64,000 nucleotides of DNA from Panonychus citri. Its lineage: Eukaryota; Arthropoda; Arachnida; Trombidiformes; Tetranychidae. The translations under genes were made by a program, and so were the position numbers. This document shows positions 12,001-24,103 of this stretch, piece by piece (positions within the stretch are counted from its first letter, which is position 1; the number at the start of each line of letters is the position of its first letter). The stretch lies in contig NW_026515407.1 in the NCBI RefSeq assembly GCF_014898815.1, positions 186,001-250,000 of the forward strand. Reading direction: 5' to 3'. Below the pieces are notes generated by a model, which ran no database searches, had not been told where the DNA came from, and was given only the letters and a program-made list of their open reading frames with translations.

Positions 12001-14480
12001 AAGCGGAGGTCAAAGGGCTCGAGTCAACTTGGCACGATGTCTTTACGCTAAAGCAGATATTTATCTATTGGATGATCCACTTTCAGCTGTTGATGCTCCG
12101 GTGGCTAAACATATTTTTGAGAAAAGTATCAAAAATTATTTAGGAGATAAGATAACAATATTAGTAACTCATCAGTTACAATTTGTTAAATCAGCTGATC
12201 GAATATTATTATTGAAAGGTGGTCAACAAGTTTGCTTTGGTGATTATAATTCTTTCCTCAAAGATGGATCAGAGTTTACCAGTAAGAGTAGAATTTTGGA
12301 GCTGGAATCTCAAGATAATACAAACTTCACTGGTCCACCAATACCACTTTTACGTCGATTAAGTCGACAATCATCTCGTCTAAGCGATATTACCACAGGT
12401 TCTGTTATGACTTTGCCTGAAATGCCAGACGAGCCACCGGCTCCATTGGAAGACGATTCAGATGAAATTCCTTTGGCCGATCAAACTATTCAAGAATTGG
12501 CTGGTGTAAGGGGTAATGAGCACCCACTGTGGACATACTTTCGTGCCGGTATTCATGCATTCCTGTTCCCGTTATTAGCATTTTATGTAATAGGCGCTCA
12601 AGCCTTGATTGGCTTTGTTGAGTATTATTTTTCATTGTGGTCAGATTCAGAGGAGCGGAAGGCGAGAGCTGCTGATGAAGCCGCTGAAAAAGGACTTAAT
12701 AGCACCGAATCCATTTTTACACCAATCAATTTTGTAGATAGATTTAATCGTGATGATAACATTTACTTTTTCACCGCTTTGACAATTGGAATTTTCATCT
12801 GGTGTTTAACTCGTAATATTGCATTTTTTGCAGTTTGCATGAGATCCTCAGTCAAACTTCATGATCGTCTCTTCAAAGCCATTGTAAGAGCACCAATTGG
12901 TTTCTTCGATACTAATCCAATCGGAATTGTGCTTAATCGTATTTCTCGTGACATGGGATTTATCGACGATTTTCTTCCATCATCCCTTTTTGATACAATT
13001 TACATCTTCTCGAATAATGCAGCTTCCATAGTTCTAATGGCAGTTGTTAATCCATGGTTACTCGTACCTGCTCTTCTTTTACTTATCGCATGTGCATTTG
13101 TAAGATCTCGTTATGTTAACATTGCACTTGACACCAAACGACTTGAAGGTGTAACTAAATCACCTGTTTTTTCACATTTATCAACTTCTGTTTACGGGTT
13201 AAGTACTATACGTGCCTTTAGGGCTCAGGAAAAGTTCAAAATGATTTTTGATATGTATCAAGATGAACACACTTCGGCCTACTTTACATGGCTTGCGTCA
13301 ACGCGTTTCTTTGTTGCTGCTATTAATGGTTTACTGGTCATTTTTACTGGACTCATTGTATTGACTGTTTTGATGGCTCTCGATTCACTTACGGGAAGTG
13401 CTGTTGGTTTAATTATTACCTCAACTTTTGGTATTGCAAGTTTAACTCAATGGGGTAAGTTACTTATCAAAAAGATTAAAAATAAGCTAGGATAGAAATT
13501 GAAAACTTTTCTTTGAAAATCAAGGTATGCGTCAGTTAACTGAAGTGGAAACATTGTTAACTTCAGTAGAACGAGTTGATGAACTTCGTTATGTTAGACC
13601 AGAGGCTGAATTGGAATCAAGTTATGATAAGAAGCCTCCACCAGCATGGCCCCAACAAGGACAGATTACATTCCGTCATGTTTCCCTTCGCTATGATCCA
13701 GCCAAAGCGCCTGTTCTAAGTGATCTTACGTTCAGAATTGAGCCAGGAGAAAAAATTGGAATAGTGGGTAGAACTGGAGCAGGAAAAAGTTCTATTATGT
13801 CAGCATTGTTTCGACTTAATGAGCCAGAGGGGCACATTTTCATCGATAGTGTTGACATATCAACAATTGGTTTACATGATTTAAGAAGTAAAATTTCAAT
13901 TATACCTCAAGAACCTGTTATTTTCACTGGAACCATGAGATATAATTTAGACCCTTTCAAAATAAGAAATGACACCGATTTGTGGGATTCACTTGACCAA
14001 GTACAATTGCGAAAACCAGTTAATGACATGGGTGGATTGGATGCTATGATTACCGATGGAGGATCTAATTTATCAGTTGGTCAAAGACAATTGGTTTGTC
14101 TTGCTAGAGCAATTTTGGCTGGAAATAAGATTCTAGTACTTGATGAAGCAACAGCGAATATCGATCCAACTACCGACGAGTTGATTCAACAAACAATTCG
14201 TGAAAAGTTCAACAGCTGTACAGTATTGACGATTGCTCATCGTTTACACACAATTATGGATTCAGATAAAATATTAGTTATGGACGGTGGACAAGTTGTC
14301 CAGTTTGGTGAGCCCGCTGATCTAATAGAGGATAAATTGGGTCATCTTTATCCAATGGTTCAAGCAACCGGTGGAAAAACAGCAGAAAGTTTGGTTCAAA
14401 TTGCTATGAAAAATCGACGAAGACGACAATCAATCACAGAATCTGCTGGTCACAATGATTGTTGTGGAATCGATCCATGA
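9075..14480 (+). CDS. ABC transporter class C (MRP/ABCC4-like), complete
   Basis: Six exons give 1345 aa: 9075-9151, 9219-9329, 9466-9586, 10607-11780, 11856-13454 and 13525-14480. Phases agree at every junction. The layout is TMD1-NBD1-TMD2-NBD2 without the extra N-terminal TMD0, i.e. the short MRP form that resembles ABCC4, which exports organic anions and conjugates across the plasma membrane. NBD1 has Walker A GTVGSGKSS (about residue 453), signature LSGGQRARVNLAR (543) and Walker B LLDD, where Asp replaces the catalytic Glu. NBD2 has GRTGAGKSS (1109), LSVGQRQ (1210) and LVLDEATA with the Glu at about 1235. The asymmetric pair is normal for ABCC. Exon 1 carries the family's N-terminal FW/W-L motif. 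Intron 3 (9587-10606) is about 1 kb and AT-rich; the other introns are 67-136 bp. It is the only clear plus-strand gene here. The closest ABCC subtype needs a phylogeny. Confidence 0.93.
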
Positions 14481-14637
14481 TAATTAAATATCATAATAAT
14501 CATAATCAACCAAAAATAATAATTAACATTCAACATTCAACATACTTATACATAAAATTAATATACATACACAAAACCAACAATTAAATAAAAAATAAAA
14601 AACCATTTAACCTTAAAGATTTTGCGCGCCAATTTCA

Positions 14638-16290
14638 TCAAGGCGGGAGAGGATTACGAAGGCCGGTGTATATTATTAAATCATTTTGATAATGTGATAA
14701 TTTTGTTTTCGTTTTTTCTTTAAATAGATTTTTAAGTAACTTACCGGAATCTTCTCCATTCTCTTCATGCTCCTTAGTTTTCTGTTTCTTACTCTTTGAA
14801 TTATTACTGAGCTTGCCCTGAGCTACATTGGAATTGGAATCATCATCAAGACCGTCCAATGCTGAGTTAGAGTCTTCAGAAGTAACCTAAACAAACATGA
14901 AAAAAAAAGAAAATTGAAAAAAGAGAACATGTCAATAATTAATAACAATAGGAGAGAGAAAAAGATAAAGAAACAATTCGTCAAAGTAGAAAAAAAAGTT
15001 AGATACAGACAGAGTTTCAGACATAGAGATAGACAGGAGGAGAACAAAGAGGAAGACAGAAGAGGAGAAAAATAGACAGAGAAGGTAGAAGAATAAAAGA
15101 AAGAGAATAGATAAAAGCAATGGGCTTGGTTTAAAAAGAAATATGAGATAGACAGAGACTGAGAGAGAGAGAGAGAGAGAGAGAGAAGTCAAGAGGGATA
15201 GTGAACTGGGGATGGAAAAAGGCCGACATTGTATTAGCAATGGAATAACATTAGGCTTTTACTTTATTTGTCTCTCTCTTTAAGGATTGCGCAGGAACAG
15301 AAAGAGGTTGAACTTTAGAAGAAAAAAGAGAGAAGAGGGAGGAGAGAGCAGGGAGGAGAGGGGAAAAAGAGAGAAACCCAAAGGCCAATATGGCGGCTTA
15401 AAGATTGATGACATTGAATGAATGAGATGAACAGTGGTTGATCCCACATTGAACATTCTCACATTTAAAAAACGACAGAGAAAAAGAAAGAGAAAATGAG
15501 CGACAAGTTCGTAGACAGAATTAAAGACAGAGAAAAAGAGATCAGCAAAATCTAACGGTTTAACCGCTCGTTTTGTTAAATAGTAAAATATGATCATTGT
15601 AATAGATGCGATTTACAAAATATTGGACGATCGAATTGTCATTTTAACAATTCAACAAAAAAGAGAAGGCAAAATGATAAAATAAAATTTTGCGAATAAA
15701 TGAATGAAGGGGATGAAAATTAAGAGCGGCGAAAAGTAAGAGGATGGATGAATGAAAGAGAGAGAAAGAGAAAGAAAGAGAAAAATAGAGATTGAAGAGA
15801 GAGAGAGAGAAAGAGAGAAGAGAAAGTGATAGAAAGAGGGATAGACAACGGAGGAAAAAGATGCTATGCTGATGATGATGCTAATGGTTGATATAAAGAG
15901 ATGAGAAAAGAGGGAGAGAGAAATGAAAGGAATAGAAACAAAAGTGAGAGAGAAGCGAAGAAAACCAGGAGAAAGAAAGATCCTAGTTATGATTGCACTG
16001 GAGGAGGAGCTTTCTTTCTTTACTTTAGATTAGGTTCTATGCTCCAGCCAACATAATCTTAACAACGGCACGGAGAGTCAATGTGACGTCACAGTTAAAT
16101 AATAACTAAGATTTTTAACTTTAAAATGAACATAAAACTATGATAGTGATGAAGAAAAACTGAGAAGAAACAAAAAAGACATTGACATAGTCTAGTTACT
16201 CACCTCATTGATACTTCGTTTATGAGATGTTACATCTTTGGTTTCACTCTCATTGTTGTCATTCTTGGTGATCACTTCTTTCTCGGACAT
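14638..16290 (-). CDS. Small acidic/lysine-rich protein, unrecognised
   Basis: Exon 1 (16204-16290) starts at an ATG and encodes 29 residues beginning MSEKEVITKNDNNES, ending at a GTGAGT donor. Exon 2 starts at 14886 after TGTTTAG in the same phase. It encodes an Asp/Ser/Asn-rich stretch, then KSKKQKTKEHEENGEDS, which looks like a basic nuclear-localisation patch. Reading straight on gives a stop at 14638-14640 and 111 aa. A good GTAAGT donor just after the GEDS codons (about 14742) is conserved in the decayed copy at 40.3 kb, so a further unseen exon is possible. Intron 1 is about 1.3 kb and purine-rich. I do not recognise a family. Partial copies at 31.2 kb and 40.3 kb show that this locus has been duplicated locally. 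Confidence 0.45.
15385..15397. promoter_or_regulatory. YY1/Pho-like motif
   Basis: CCAATATGGCGGC contains the ATGGCGGC core known for YY1/Pleiohomeotic. The identical 13-mer occurs at 41063-41075 in the decayed copy of this locus, inside otherwise diverged purine-rich sequence. Retention in both copies hints at function. Binding is not shown by sequence alone. Confidence 0.35.
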
Positions 16291-16681
16291 TTTTTCTCTT
16301 TCTTAAAATTAAATTACAAAGATGACAAGATGATGACGGATAAAAACAGAAGAAAAGAGGTAATAATAAAAGTTGATGCGAATTACAGATGAACAAAGTA
16401 ATAAGAGAAACGAGAGGAAAGACCGGACACACAAAATGAGAGAAAAACAAAACTTTTCAATGTTCGATTAAAAAGAAGAGGCGAACAAAAGTTTCCGATA
16501 ACAAACGTTACGTTTTCTCAAAAGAAAATGTTAATTGTTGATGATTACGATTATATAATTTCGATTTACTTAAAGTGATTTAATAAAAATTAAGGTGAAT
16601 TAAAAAGTAACTTTGCAAAATGTGATGTTAACAAAATGATCGTGAAGAAAAAACATGGAATCAGACAAAGAATTGTTCCAT

Positions 16682-16693
16682 TGCGCATGCGCA
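16682..16693. promoter_or_regulatory. NRF1/Ewg-type palindrome
   Basis: TGCGCATGCGCA is a perfect 12-bp palindrome matching the known NRF1 (Drosophila Ewg) consensus. It lies about 390 bp upstream of the ATG at 16290. In AT-rich DNA a perfect GC-rich palindrome of this length is unlikely by chance. It probably marks the promoter of the 14.6-16.3 kb gene. Confidence 0.55.
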
Positions 16694-16730
16694 TCTCCAC
16701 CGAATTGAGAACAGAGTTTGAGCGAAATCA

Positions 16731-16740
16731 GCGCCATCTG
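16731..16740. promoter_or_regulatory. CTCF-like core
   Basis: GCGCCATCTG is the reverse complement of CAGATGGCGC, matching the YAGRKGGCRS core of the CTCF motif. It sits 38 bp from the NRF1-like palindrome. Similar cores occur at 36960, 42076 and 60916. Confidence 0.3.
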
Positions 16741-17770
16741 AACTTCCTCTTTCTTTTTGATTCTTTTTTCTCAAGAGAATTTTTCTTTTCTATTTTTCTC
16801 TTTCTTTTCTTTTTCCTCTGTGATAAGATGATTTCTTTTTCTCTCTCTTTCTCTTTTTTCTCACTCTCTCTCTTTCTCTCTCCCAACTACACATTCATTC
16901 TCATCTCTCATTCATATTATGTGAAAATACAAACCGACAGAGAAAAAGTTACAAGTATATTAAGTAGACAGAGAAAAGAGAAAAAGAGAAAGAAACTCAG
17001 TGGTGACATCTGTTGGTTTACCAACTTGTTCTCTTGAAAATTCATCTTCATTTTAATCTGTATTAATCAATAAACAACCTCTCACTTTTTTATCTTCTCT
17101 CTCTCTCTCTCTTTTAATTCTCTTTCTTTATTTACCTGTTTTTTCTTTGACTCTCTCTCTCTCTTTCTTTTCTCTTTCTCCTATTGACTTGGTGATTTTC
17201 CTCCTTCCATCCTGGATAAATATCGAATGTAGAGTTTCAAAAATAATTCCATGACATTCTAAACCTCCTCTTCTCTCCGTCATCATCATCATCTCTGTTT
17301 CGTAAGGTTCATTATTACACTTGCCCTGTTGAACATTTTTATTTATCATTACCCACCATCATCATCGAACTCATCTTTTCCACCCTGGGAACACCATAAA
17401 GAGGAAAATTATCTCAATCAGAGGAGAGAAGGAGACAAAAATGATAAAGAGAAAGAAAGAAAGTGCTTTGCCAATCAATAAAAAAAGAGAAGAAAAAAAA
17501 TGTTCTTCTAATAACTAATCATCAACTTGATCATTTCCGATAAAATCAAAAGTAACTCATATTCTTGTATTTTTATTGTTTCTATTATTCTGTTGTATTA
17601 ATTAACAACCATTTTCTCTCCCTCCCTCCCTCTCTTTTTACAGGGTATTAATATGGAGAATGAGATAAAAGAATCAGATAGAGAGAAAAGAAAAGAAGAG
17701 AGAAAAAAACAAGTTCTCTCACTCAAGGAATGGCTGAAATATCGTTTGCTATCTCTTTTTTTCGCCTCAA

Positions 17771-17808
17771 AGATGAACAACATTCTCAGGTAAAAATGTT
17801 GTTCATCT
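17771..17808. repeat. Perfect 14-bp inverted repeat
   Basis: AGATGAACAACATT is followed, after a 10-nt spacer CTCAGGTAAA, by its exact reverse complement. The resulting hairpin would place a CAG/GTAAA splice-donor-like sequence in its loop. No poly-T run follows it. Confidence 0.7.
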
Positions 17809-18599
17809 AGTTGTTTTGTTCAATAGAATAGAATAAAAAGAAAAGTTAAAAAAAGAAGAAAAAATTAGAGGGAAAAGACTAGTCTACTTTTTCTCACAAA
17901 CCTTTACAATCCACAATTAGGGTTCCAAATGATAATCTTTACCTGTTCTCAAAATAAAACACCAGGGATAGTTAGTTAATTACGATGACCTTTCCACTGG
18001 TAAATAGTCCAATCATCTTAACCAACAATTAAACGATAAACGATGAAAACTCATCACCGAAAATCATTGGAAATTAGAAATTGTTGTTTTAATTGCAATA
18101 ACGTTCCAGTGTTTGAAGCCTAATCAATTATCATCTTTCCTTGGTTAATATGAAACGTGGAACTTTGTTCATTGTCTGAAATTTAGCGAAAACTTTTATA
18201 ACAATTGGGCGAAATCTGAACAATTAACTTCTTCTTTGGTTGGTGATTTAAATGGAACCATTGAAAAACTATTACATTTGATTGAAATGAAACAATTTGC
18301 AATTCTAACTAGTTGATAATATCGTCTAATCAAATATAGAATTTGATTGTCAAATAAAATTGACAACTCAGGTTAGCAATCAATGAATTGAGGTAAATGA
18401 TTAAAATCTGAAACTGTTCGTATTCACCTGAGACAATGAAAGTTAATTGAAGTGCTTGAGAGACCTTTGATTAACAATTTTCACAAAACAACTCATGATG
18501 ATTAAGATGAACAAAATCAAATTGATTTAATCGACTAATTGATTTTAAATGAGAAAAAAAGAAAAACATTTTTTCGTCAAGCCGATTATCCGAAATGTT

Positions 18600-18873
18600 T
18601 GTCAACTAAAGTTAATCAAAATTCTTCACAATTTAAATACAAGTTGATTCTTATTCTTAAATCGGTGACAATCAAAAACAATATCAACCACTTGATACAT
18701 TTGTATTATCACTTGTATACAATTGGTCACAATTTTATTAGCTTTTTGATGAAATAAACAGAATCAAGTTCAAGGTACAAAAGGCGAAATAATTTAACTT
18801 TTCAATTGATTTCTGTCCCAAATTGTGATTAACTGATTAACTAATACAGTAAAGATTTTTTTTACTCTTTCTC

Positions 18874-18904
<31 letters not shown>

Positions 18905-18912
18905 CTTTTCCA
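18600..18912. repeat. Deletion derivative of the 24-27 kb chitin synthase relic
   Basis: The left part (about 18608-18735) matches 24061-24165, including sequence for the peptide FDCHRFKNKN on the minus strand. The right part (about 18735-18860) matches 26970-27120, including sequence for HQKAN and the following AT-rich flank, then runs into a pyrimidine array as the source does. The roughly 2.8 kb between those two points in the source is missing here. Both halves keep the same orientation and order as the source. Confidence 0.75.
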
Positions 18913-19250
18913 ATAATCAATGATTTACTTGTTTAGCTTTTTGAGCCTCTTATCGATTCACAATTTTGAATGGCCAATATAAATTGCGATGATTAACAAT
19001 TCACACAATTCACTTAGATGCTCATTTAGCGACAATGATCAGAGAGATATAATTTCTTTGTCTCTGGTTCCATAGATGAATTAAATTTTCAAACATGATC
19101 AACATGAAAATCATAATGATTTCATGATGATTGAATTAAAAATATTGAGGAATCATTGAAACAAAAGAAAGATAAAAAACATTTCAATTCTTTAATTGAA
19201 AATTTATTTATCTAAATGAGTACAGGTAGTATAGCCATGGAACTACCTGA

Positions 19251-22200
19251 TTAGTATGAACTGGAAGATGATGATGATGATGATCTTGATCTTGATCGAG
19301 ATTTAGATCGTGAAAAACTTCGAGTGAAACCTCGATGTGATGAGCTCGAAGATCGTGATGAGGATCGTCGCCTGGAGCGATACTTTCTTGATCGAGAGCT
19401 ACTTCGTGAATACGAGCGAGAACGACTAAAAGTAAAATTAAAAAGAGAGAAAATCAAAATTTTTGGAAAAAAAAATTTTCTCCACAATAAGGGAAATAAT
19501 AAAATCGAGAATCAATTCAAAATTTTACCTTCGACGTCTTGACCGACAATGTCTCGAGTCTCTCTCGCGTCTATCAGATCCACGGTTCTCTCTTTTCTCA
19601 CGTTCAGCAGCTTTATCCAATTTGTCTACAATAAAAATGAGAGAAAATCGATTAAAATCAATACAAAGAAAATATCGAAAATATTCAACACAATATTTAC
19701 ATTGTCGTTCAATTAGCGCTTGAGTCTTTTTCTTCATTTTATCTGTCAACGCTTTGATACTATTTCCTGCCTGTAATAAACATAAAATGTAACTTTAAAT
19801 CCACGATTATCCATAGGCAATGATAGTTGTGTGTCCACACGGTTGATTCCTTTTTCGCGAAATATGACTTTCATTTATTAGTAAATTCTTACTGACTTTG
19901 GAAACACAAGTGTTCACACTATTTGCCACTTTCGGGCTTCTAATTGGGAAAATGGAGAAAAAAATTTAAGGATTAGATCAAATTGGCTATAGATTAGTTG
20001 ATTAACTTACAGTTTCTCAGTGGATGATGGTTCTTCCTCCACTTCCTCATCTAATTCAGGACCACTACTTTCATCGACTAAATCATGTCGATAATAACTT
20101 TTCAAAGGTAAGTTTTGTCCTCCTAGTGATGAGGAAGCTTCAGATTTTTCATCATTTCGTTCACACTGGATACTAGCGTTGGCATCTTTAGCATCCTGGT
20201 CGTCCAACTGCTCATTTATTGGGCTAATATCCATCGCTGGTAAATTGAGTCCATCGTCTTGGTTAGTTGTAATTTCATCTGTTTCGATTTTATCTATAAT
20301 TTTTATGGGGTCAAGGGTTACACTTGGCATTGGGATATCTAGGGGAAGAATTTGCTCAGGTTTTATCGAAATTGTTTCTGAACTTTTAGAAATACTAATT
20401 GGTAAATTGGGAGACTTTCTTTCCACAGATAATAAATTTTCTGTGAGTAATTTCGTCTTATCAGAATTAAGAGAACTTGGTTGAGATGGTTTCTTTTCAT
20501 CTTTTTCTCTTCTTGAAGATCCTTTACTGACGAGACTTCGATTTCTGCTTGGACTTTTCTTTTGTCTACGACGACGACTTGAACTTCGACTCTTGTGCCT
20601 TGATTTGAAACGACGACCTCTGCTTTTGCTTCTGCTTCTACTTCTTCCTCGATTACGATCTCCTTTTTCTCGATTGACTCTTCTTCTAGGAGATCGGCTG
20701 AAAGATCGACTAAGAGATCGACTACCTCTTCCACGACGGTATCGTCTTCTTAAATATGATAAATGAGATGAAAAGATTAAATTAACAATTTATAAATCGA
20801 ATAAAGTTTTACCTATGAGATTGGAAACCATGTCTTGATCTGCTGAAACTTCGACTTCGACTTCGACTTCTAGAACAAGATCGGCTTCTACTTTTAGACC
20901 AAGATTTTTTACGATAACTTCGTCTGGGTGAGAAATATTTTTCAGAAATAATTACTTCATCAACGAAAATGAATGATGATGCATTGATTTACCTTTCTCT
21001 ACTTGTATTTCTGTAAGAGCGAATCTTAGCACAGGATCTATTCCGACCTCGACTTCGACTTCGAGAACGACTTTTGCTTCTAGTTCGCCTTCGATTTCTG
21101 CTTCTCTCTCTAATCCGACCCATGTATCTCTTAGAAGTTGGGCTACGACTTCGACTTCGGTTAGAATTGAAATTTCTTGCTCGAAAGTCGCATTTTCGAG
21201 AGACAAAATCAGGAGACCGGGAAAGGCTTCTTCGAACACTAGGACTTCGCCTTGGTGGAGGAGTTATATCTAAAGAAAGATCGTTATAATTTAAATTAAA
21301 GAACTGTAGCTAACAAATCGATTCTTCAATCAAAAGAAATACAATTACCTCTTGAGGGAGAAATTTTCGGTATGTTGTTTTTCATTTTCTGTTCGATTTC
21401 GGGAGGAAGACTTGGTCCAAATTCGATTGGAGCATTTTTTTTGGCAACATTAACTTTTGAATTCTTATGATCTTTCTTTTTATTTGGTTTACCTTTACCG
21501 TCTTTCTTGGTCAACTCTTCCTCATTTTGACCTTCATCTGAACTTCCACCAAAAGACGTGATGAACTCAATCTTAGCTTCGTCTACTTCTGATTCAGACG
21601 ATTCAGAGGTAGATCCAGATTTTATCTCATTACTGTTTGAAGATTTCAAGGAAGCCATGGGTTTGATATTTTCTTCAGGATTATTTGCACGTAGGATAAG
21701 CATTCGTCTTTCTTTTAAAGCTCTTCTCTCACGACGAGATTTTCGACCAGAAAACATTGATTTTTCATTCTCTAGTTCTTTAGCTATTCGAATTCTCTCC
21801 GCTTCTGCAAGATCTTCTTCAGCGAATATGACAAAATCATCTGAGCCTAAACCAAACTTAGTTCCAATAGAGTTTAATCGACAAGTTTGTTCTCCGGTTA
21901 AAGTTTCGATGTTAATAGTTGTATCAAACTCTTCATCAGAATCAGAATCTTCTTCCGATGAACTAGACTCATTTACACTTTTCACAGGTAAATTTTTATC
22001 CTCTAGTTTATCATAGTTGAAACCAATTTTCGCCTTCTTATCAGCCAATTTTTTCTTCATGTTGACATTTTGTTGAGTAGGAGAATCAGTCATAGAAGGT
22101 TGATTCATTCCGTATCTTTCCTCTAACCAAATTTGATGTAATGCCTTAGATTCAGGTATTGATAAAAATTCATCTTGTATTAGAGTTCTCCATCTTTCGT

Positions 22201-22643
22201 AATTTATCTGTCTTTCGGATGCTAAATCTTTTTCACTTTCACTTTTATCATGTCTAGATGTTGATGGAATATCTTCAGAGTCAATGGTATCTAATGAATA
22301 AGAAATGAAAGAATAGAATTAAGAATAAAAAGAATGAATAAATGCTAACTGGAAACTACAATCGCTAAGATTTACACACGAATTACATACCCAAATGAGC
22401 TCGAACATCAAATCTGTCAATCATATTCTTCTCATCTCCTCTCCAAGGCATAAGACAACCTTCAGCTGCAGTAGAAATACTGGAATCCATGTGAATCTTT
22501 GCTGATGATCCATGAATCTGAAGAAACTGAGCAGGATCTCGTCTAATTTTCTCATAAAATTCTCGACGACGTTCAGCTCGCCTTTTATAGTCGACTATCA
22601 TCCCTCGAACCTTTTTCTCCTGTTTTCTAGCTTCGTGCCACAT
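19251..22643 (-). CDS. CLASRP: CLK4-associating SR-rich splicing protein (CLASRP/SWAP2)
   Basis: Nine exons sum to 2706 nt and 901 aa: 22391-22643, 21349-22290, 20993-21269, 20813-20923, 20011-20748, 19897-19939, 19701-19770, 19529-19625 and 19251-19425. The N-terminus MWHEARKQEKKVRGMIVDYK and the MIDRFDVRAHLG block are hallmarks of this family, whose members are nuclear, bind CLK kinases and affect alternative splicing. Next come an acidic segment with E/S/D runs, then several RS blocks (SRSRSRSRG, RSRSRSRS), a lysine-rich helix (SIKALTDKMKKKTQALIE) matching the family C-terminal region, and a final SR/S tail. The protein is longer than the roughly 670-residue human form because of expanded RS and acidic regions. 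Exon 6 must use a weak GTCAGT donor to keep frame; that junction is the least certain. Confidence 0.9.
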
Positions 22644-24060
22644 GGTGATGATGATGATGATGATGTTTCAATTAAAAACTAAAACTGTTTCCTTTTGATT
22701 ACTTCAAGTAAATGAAAGAAATGGAGGACATGATATTAGATACAATCTTATTCACTTTAGAGCAAACAAAAAATAGAATTGATGGCTTATAAAAAATGAT
22801 GACATTCTATAGAAAATAAATCAAGAATAGAAAAAAGGTAAAGAAATAGAAAATAAAACAAAACAATTAGTAAACCATTTAAAGAAAACACAAATGTCAA
22901 TGAACAACCATGGCGAAGAATATAATCTAACATGTAACTCTTACCTTCTTATGAACCAGAATCACGTCAACATCATATGTATATTGAATCTTTTATAATT
23001 TTGAGACTAATATAAGGAATAAATAAATTCTTCAAATAATCAAGCACTGGAAATCACATAGAATAGATTTAAAAAGATAAAAAGAAAATCTCTAAGCTAT
23101 TGGAAACCTTTGAATGGGGAAGAAGCAAAGAGACAAAGAAGGAAGAACAAAAATCAAATAGAAAATCAATCAGAATAAAATGTTCTAAGAGAACATTTGA
23201 ATAATTTGATCCATTAAACAATAATTACCAGATAATAATTAGTAGATGATAAATAAAAACACATAATTAGAAAATTACAATTAAATAGAAAGAAAAACAA
23301 TTCATCTCAATTGATTAACAAAAGAATCAAAATCAGCTGATGAGTTGCTATGGTTACTTGTGGGACTTTTACTCTTTGGTAAGAGACAAAAAGACGAAAA
23401 TAAGCAAAAACGGACCAAAATTCATCACCGTCAATTAGAATTGAAGTGAAAGAGTCTCAAGAAGTTTTATTCTGAATTTTTGGCGAAACATTCACAATAG
23501 TAACTCTTGAACAAAACAATAATCACCCAAATCTCAAGATGATTCAATTTTTCTGATTTTTGATGCGCGAAGTTTGAACGTCAATTTATTAGTAATTTCA
23601 ACTGAAAATTTGATTTTTTTGTCGATACTTTGACCATAAATACTGACCTGAGTTCATCTTCAAATCGTAAAAATTCAATATAAGTGAAAACGATTAAATT
23701 TGAAAAGTGTTTTTACCATTTACCAGAATCCTTGTGAATTTTGCAATTATTATCAATCGTTTTAATTGTTTTCCATTAGATTTTGTTAATTGATTTAAAA
23801 AAGAAAGAGGATTCACAATCATTCAAACCAATTCATTTATAAGTATTATTATTTTCATTATCTTCATCATAGCAGTCACAATAATATGCATTTACATCAT
23901 TTACAAGAATTATCAACTACTTCACAACAGAATCGTATCCCCAGATAAAAGGACAAATCAATCGACTAAATTGGCGGAAATGGAAATGCAACTGATCTAT
24001 GAAACACCATAACAATAGTAACAGATTATTCATCTTCACAGCCCACACTAAATCCAAAAT
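22644..24060. other. Intergenic, probable CLASRP promoter side
   Basis: No gene seen. A GTAAGA donor on the minus strand near 22945 could end a 5' UTR exon of CLASRP. A GAT-triplet run lies immediately 5' of the CLASRP start codon (22644-22665). The remainder is AT-rich without ORFs of note. Confidence 0.4.
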
Positions 24061-24103
24061 GTCAACTAAAGTTAATCACAATTTAAATACAATTACAGTC
24101 CCA

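Larger units (their letters stand above)
16291..19250. other. Intergenic, pyrimidine/purine-rich, with repeat copies
   Basis: No confident gene. TC-rich tracts lie at 16735-16890, 17095-17180 and 17610-17640, and a TTTC array at about 18870-18908. A stretch at 17643-17789 could be a plus-strand exon: an acceptor-like tract ending TTTTTACAG, an ATG frame starting MENEIKESDREKRKEE, and a CAG/GTAAAA donor. I found no partner exon, so I do not call it. The inverted repeat at 17771-17808 and the chitin synthase-derived fragment at 18600-18912 are listed separately. Confidence 0.4.

Noticed and set aside
15280..15597. Minus-strand Phe/Leu-rich ORFs around 14.8-15.6 kb
   Set aside because: Low-complexity purine-rich intron read in reverse; composition explains the open frames.
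16636..17037. Plus-strand ORF of 133 codons
   Set aside because: Mostly translation of a TC-rich low-complexity tract (Phe/Ser/Leu runs); no splice context.
20179..20484. Plus-strand ORFs opposite CLASRP (also 21074-21289 and 21558-22016)
   Set aside because: Shadows of the RS/acidic coding sequence of CLASRP.
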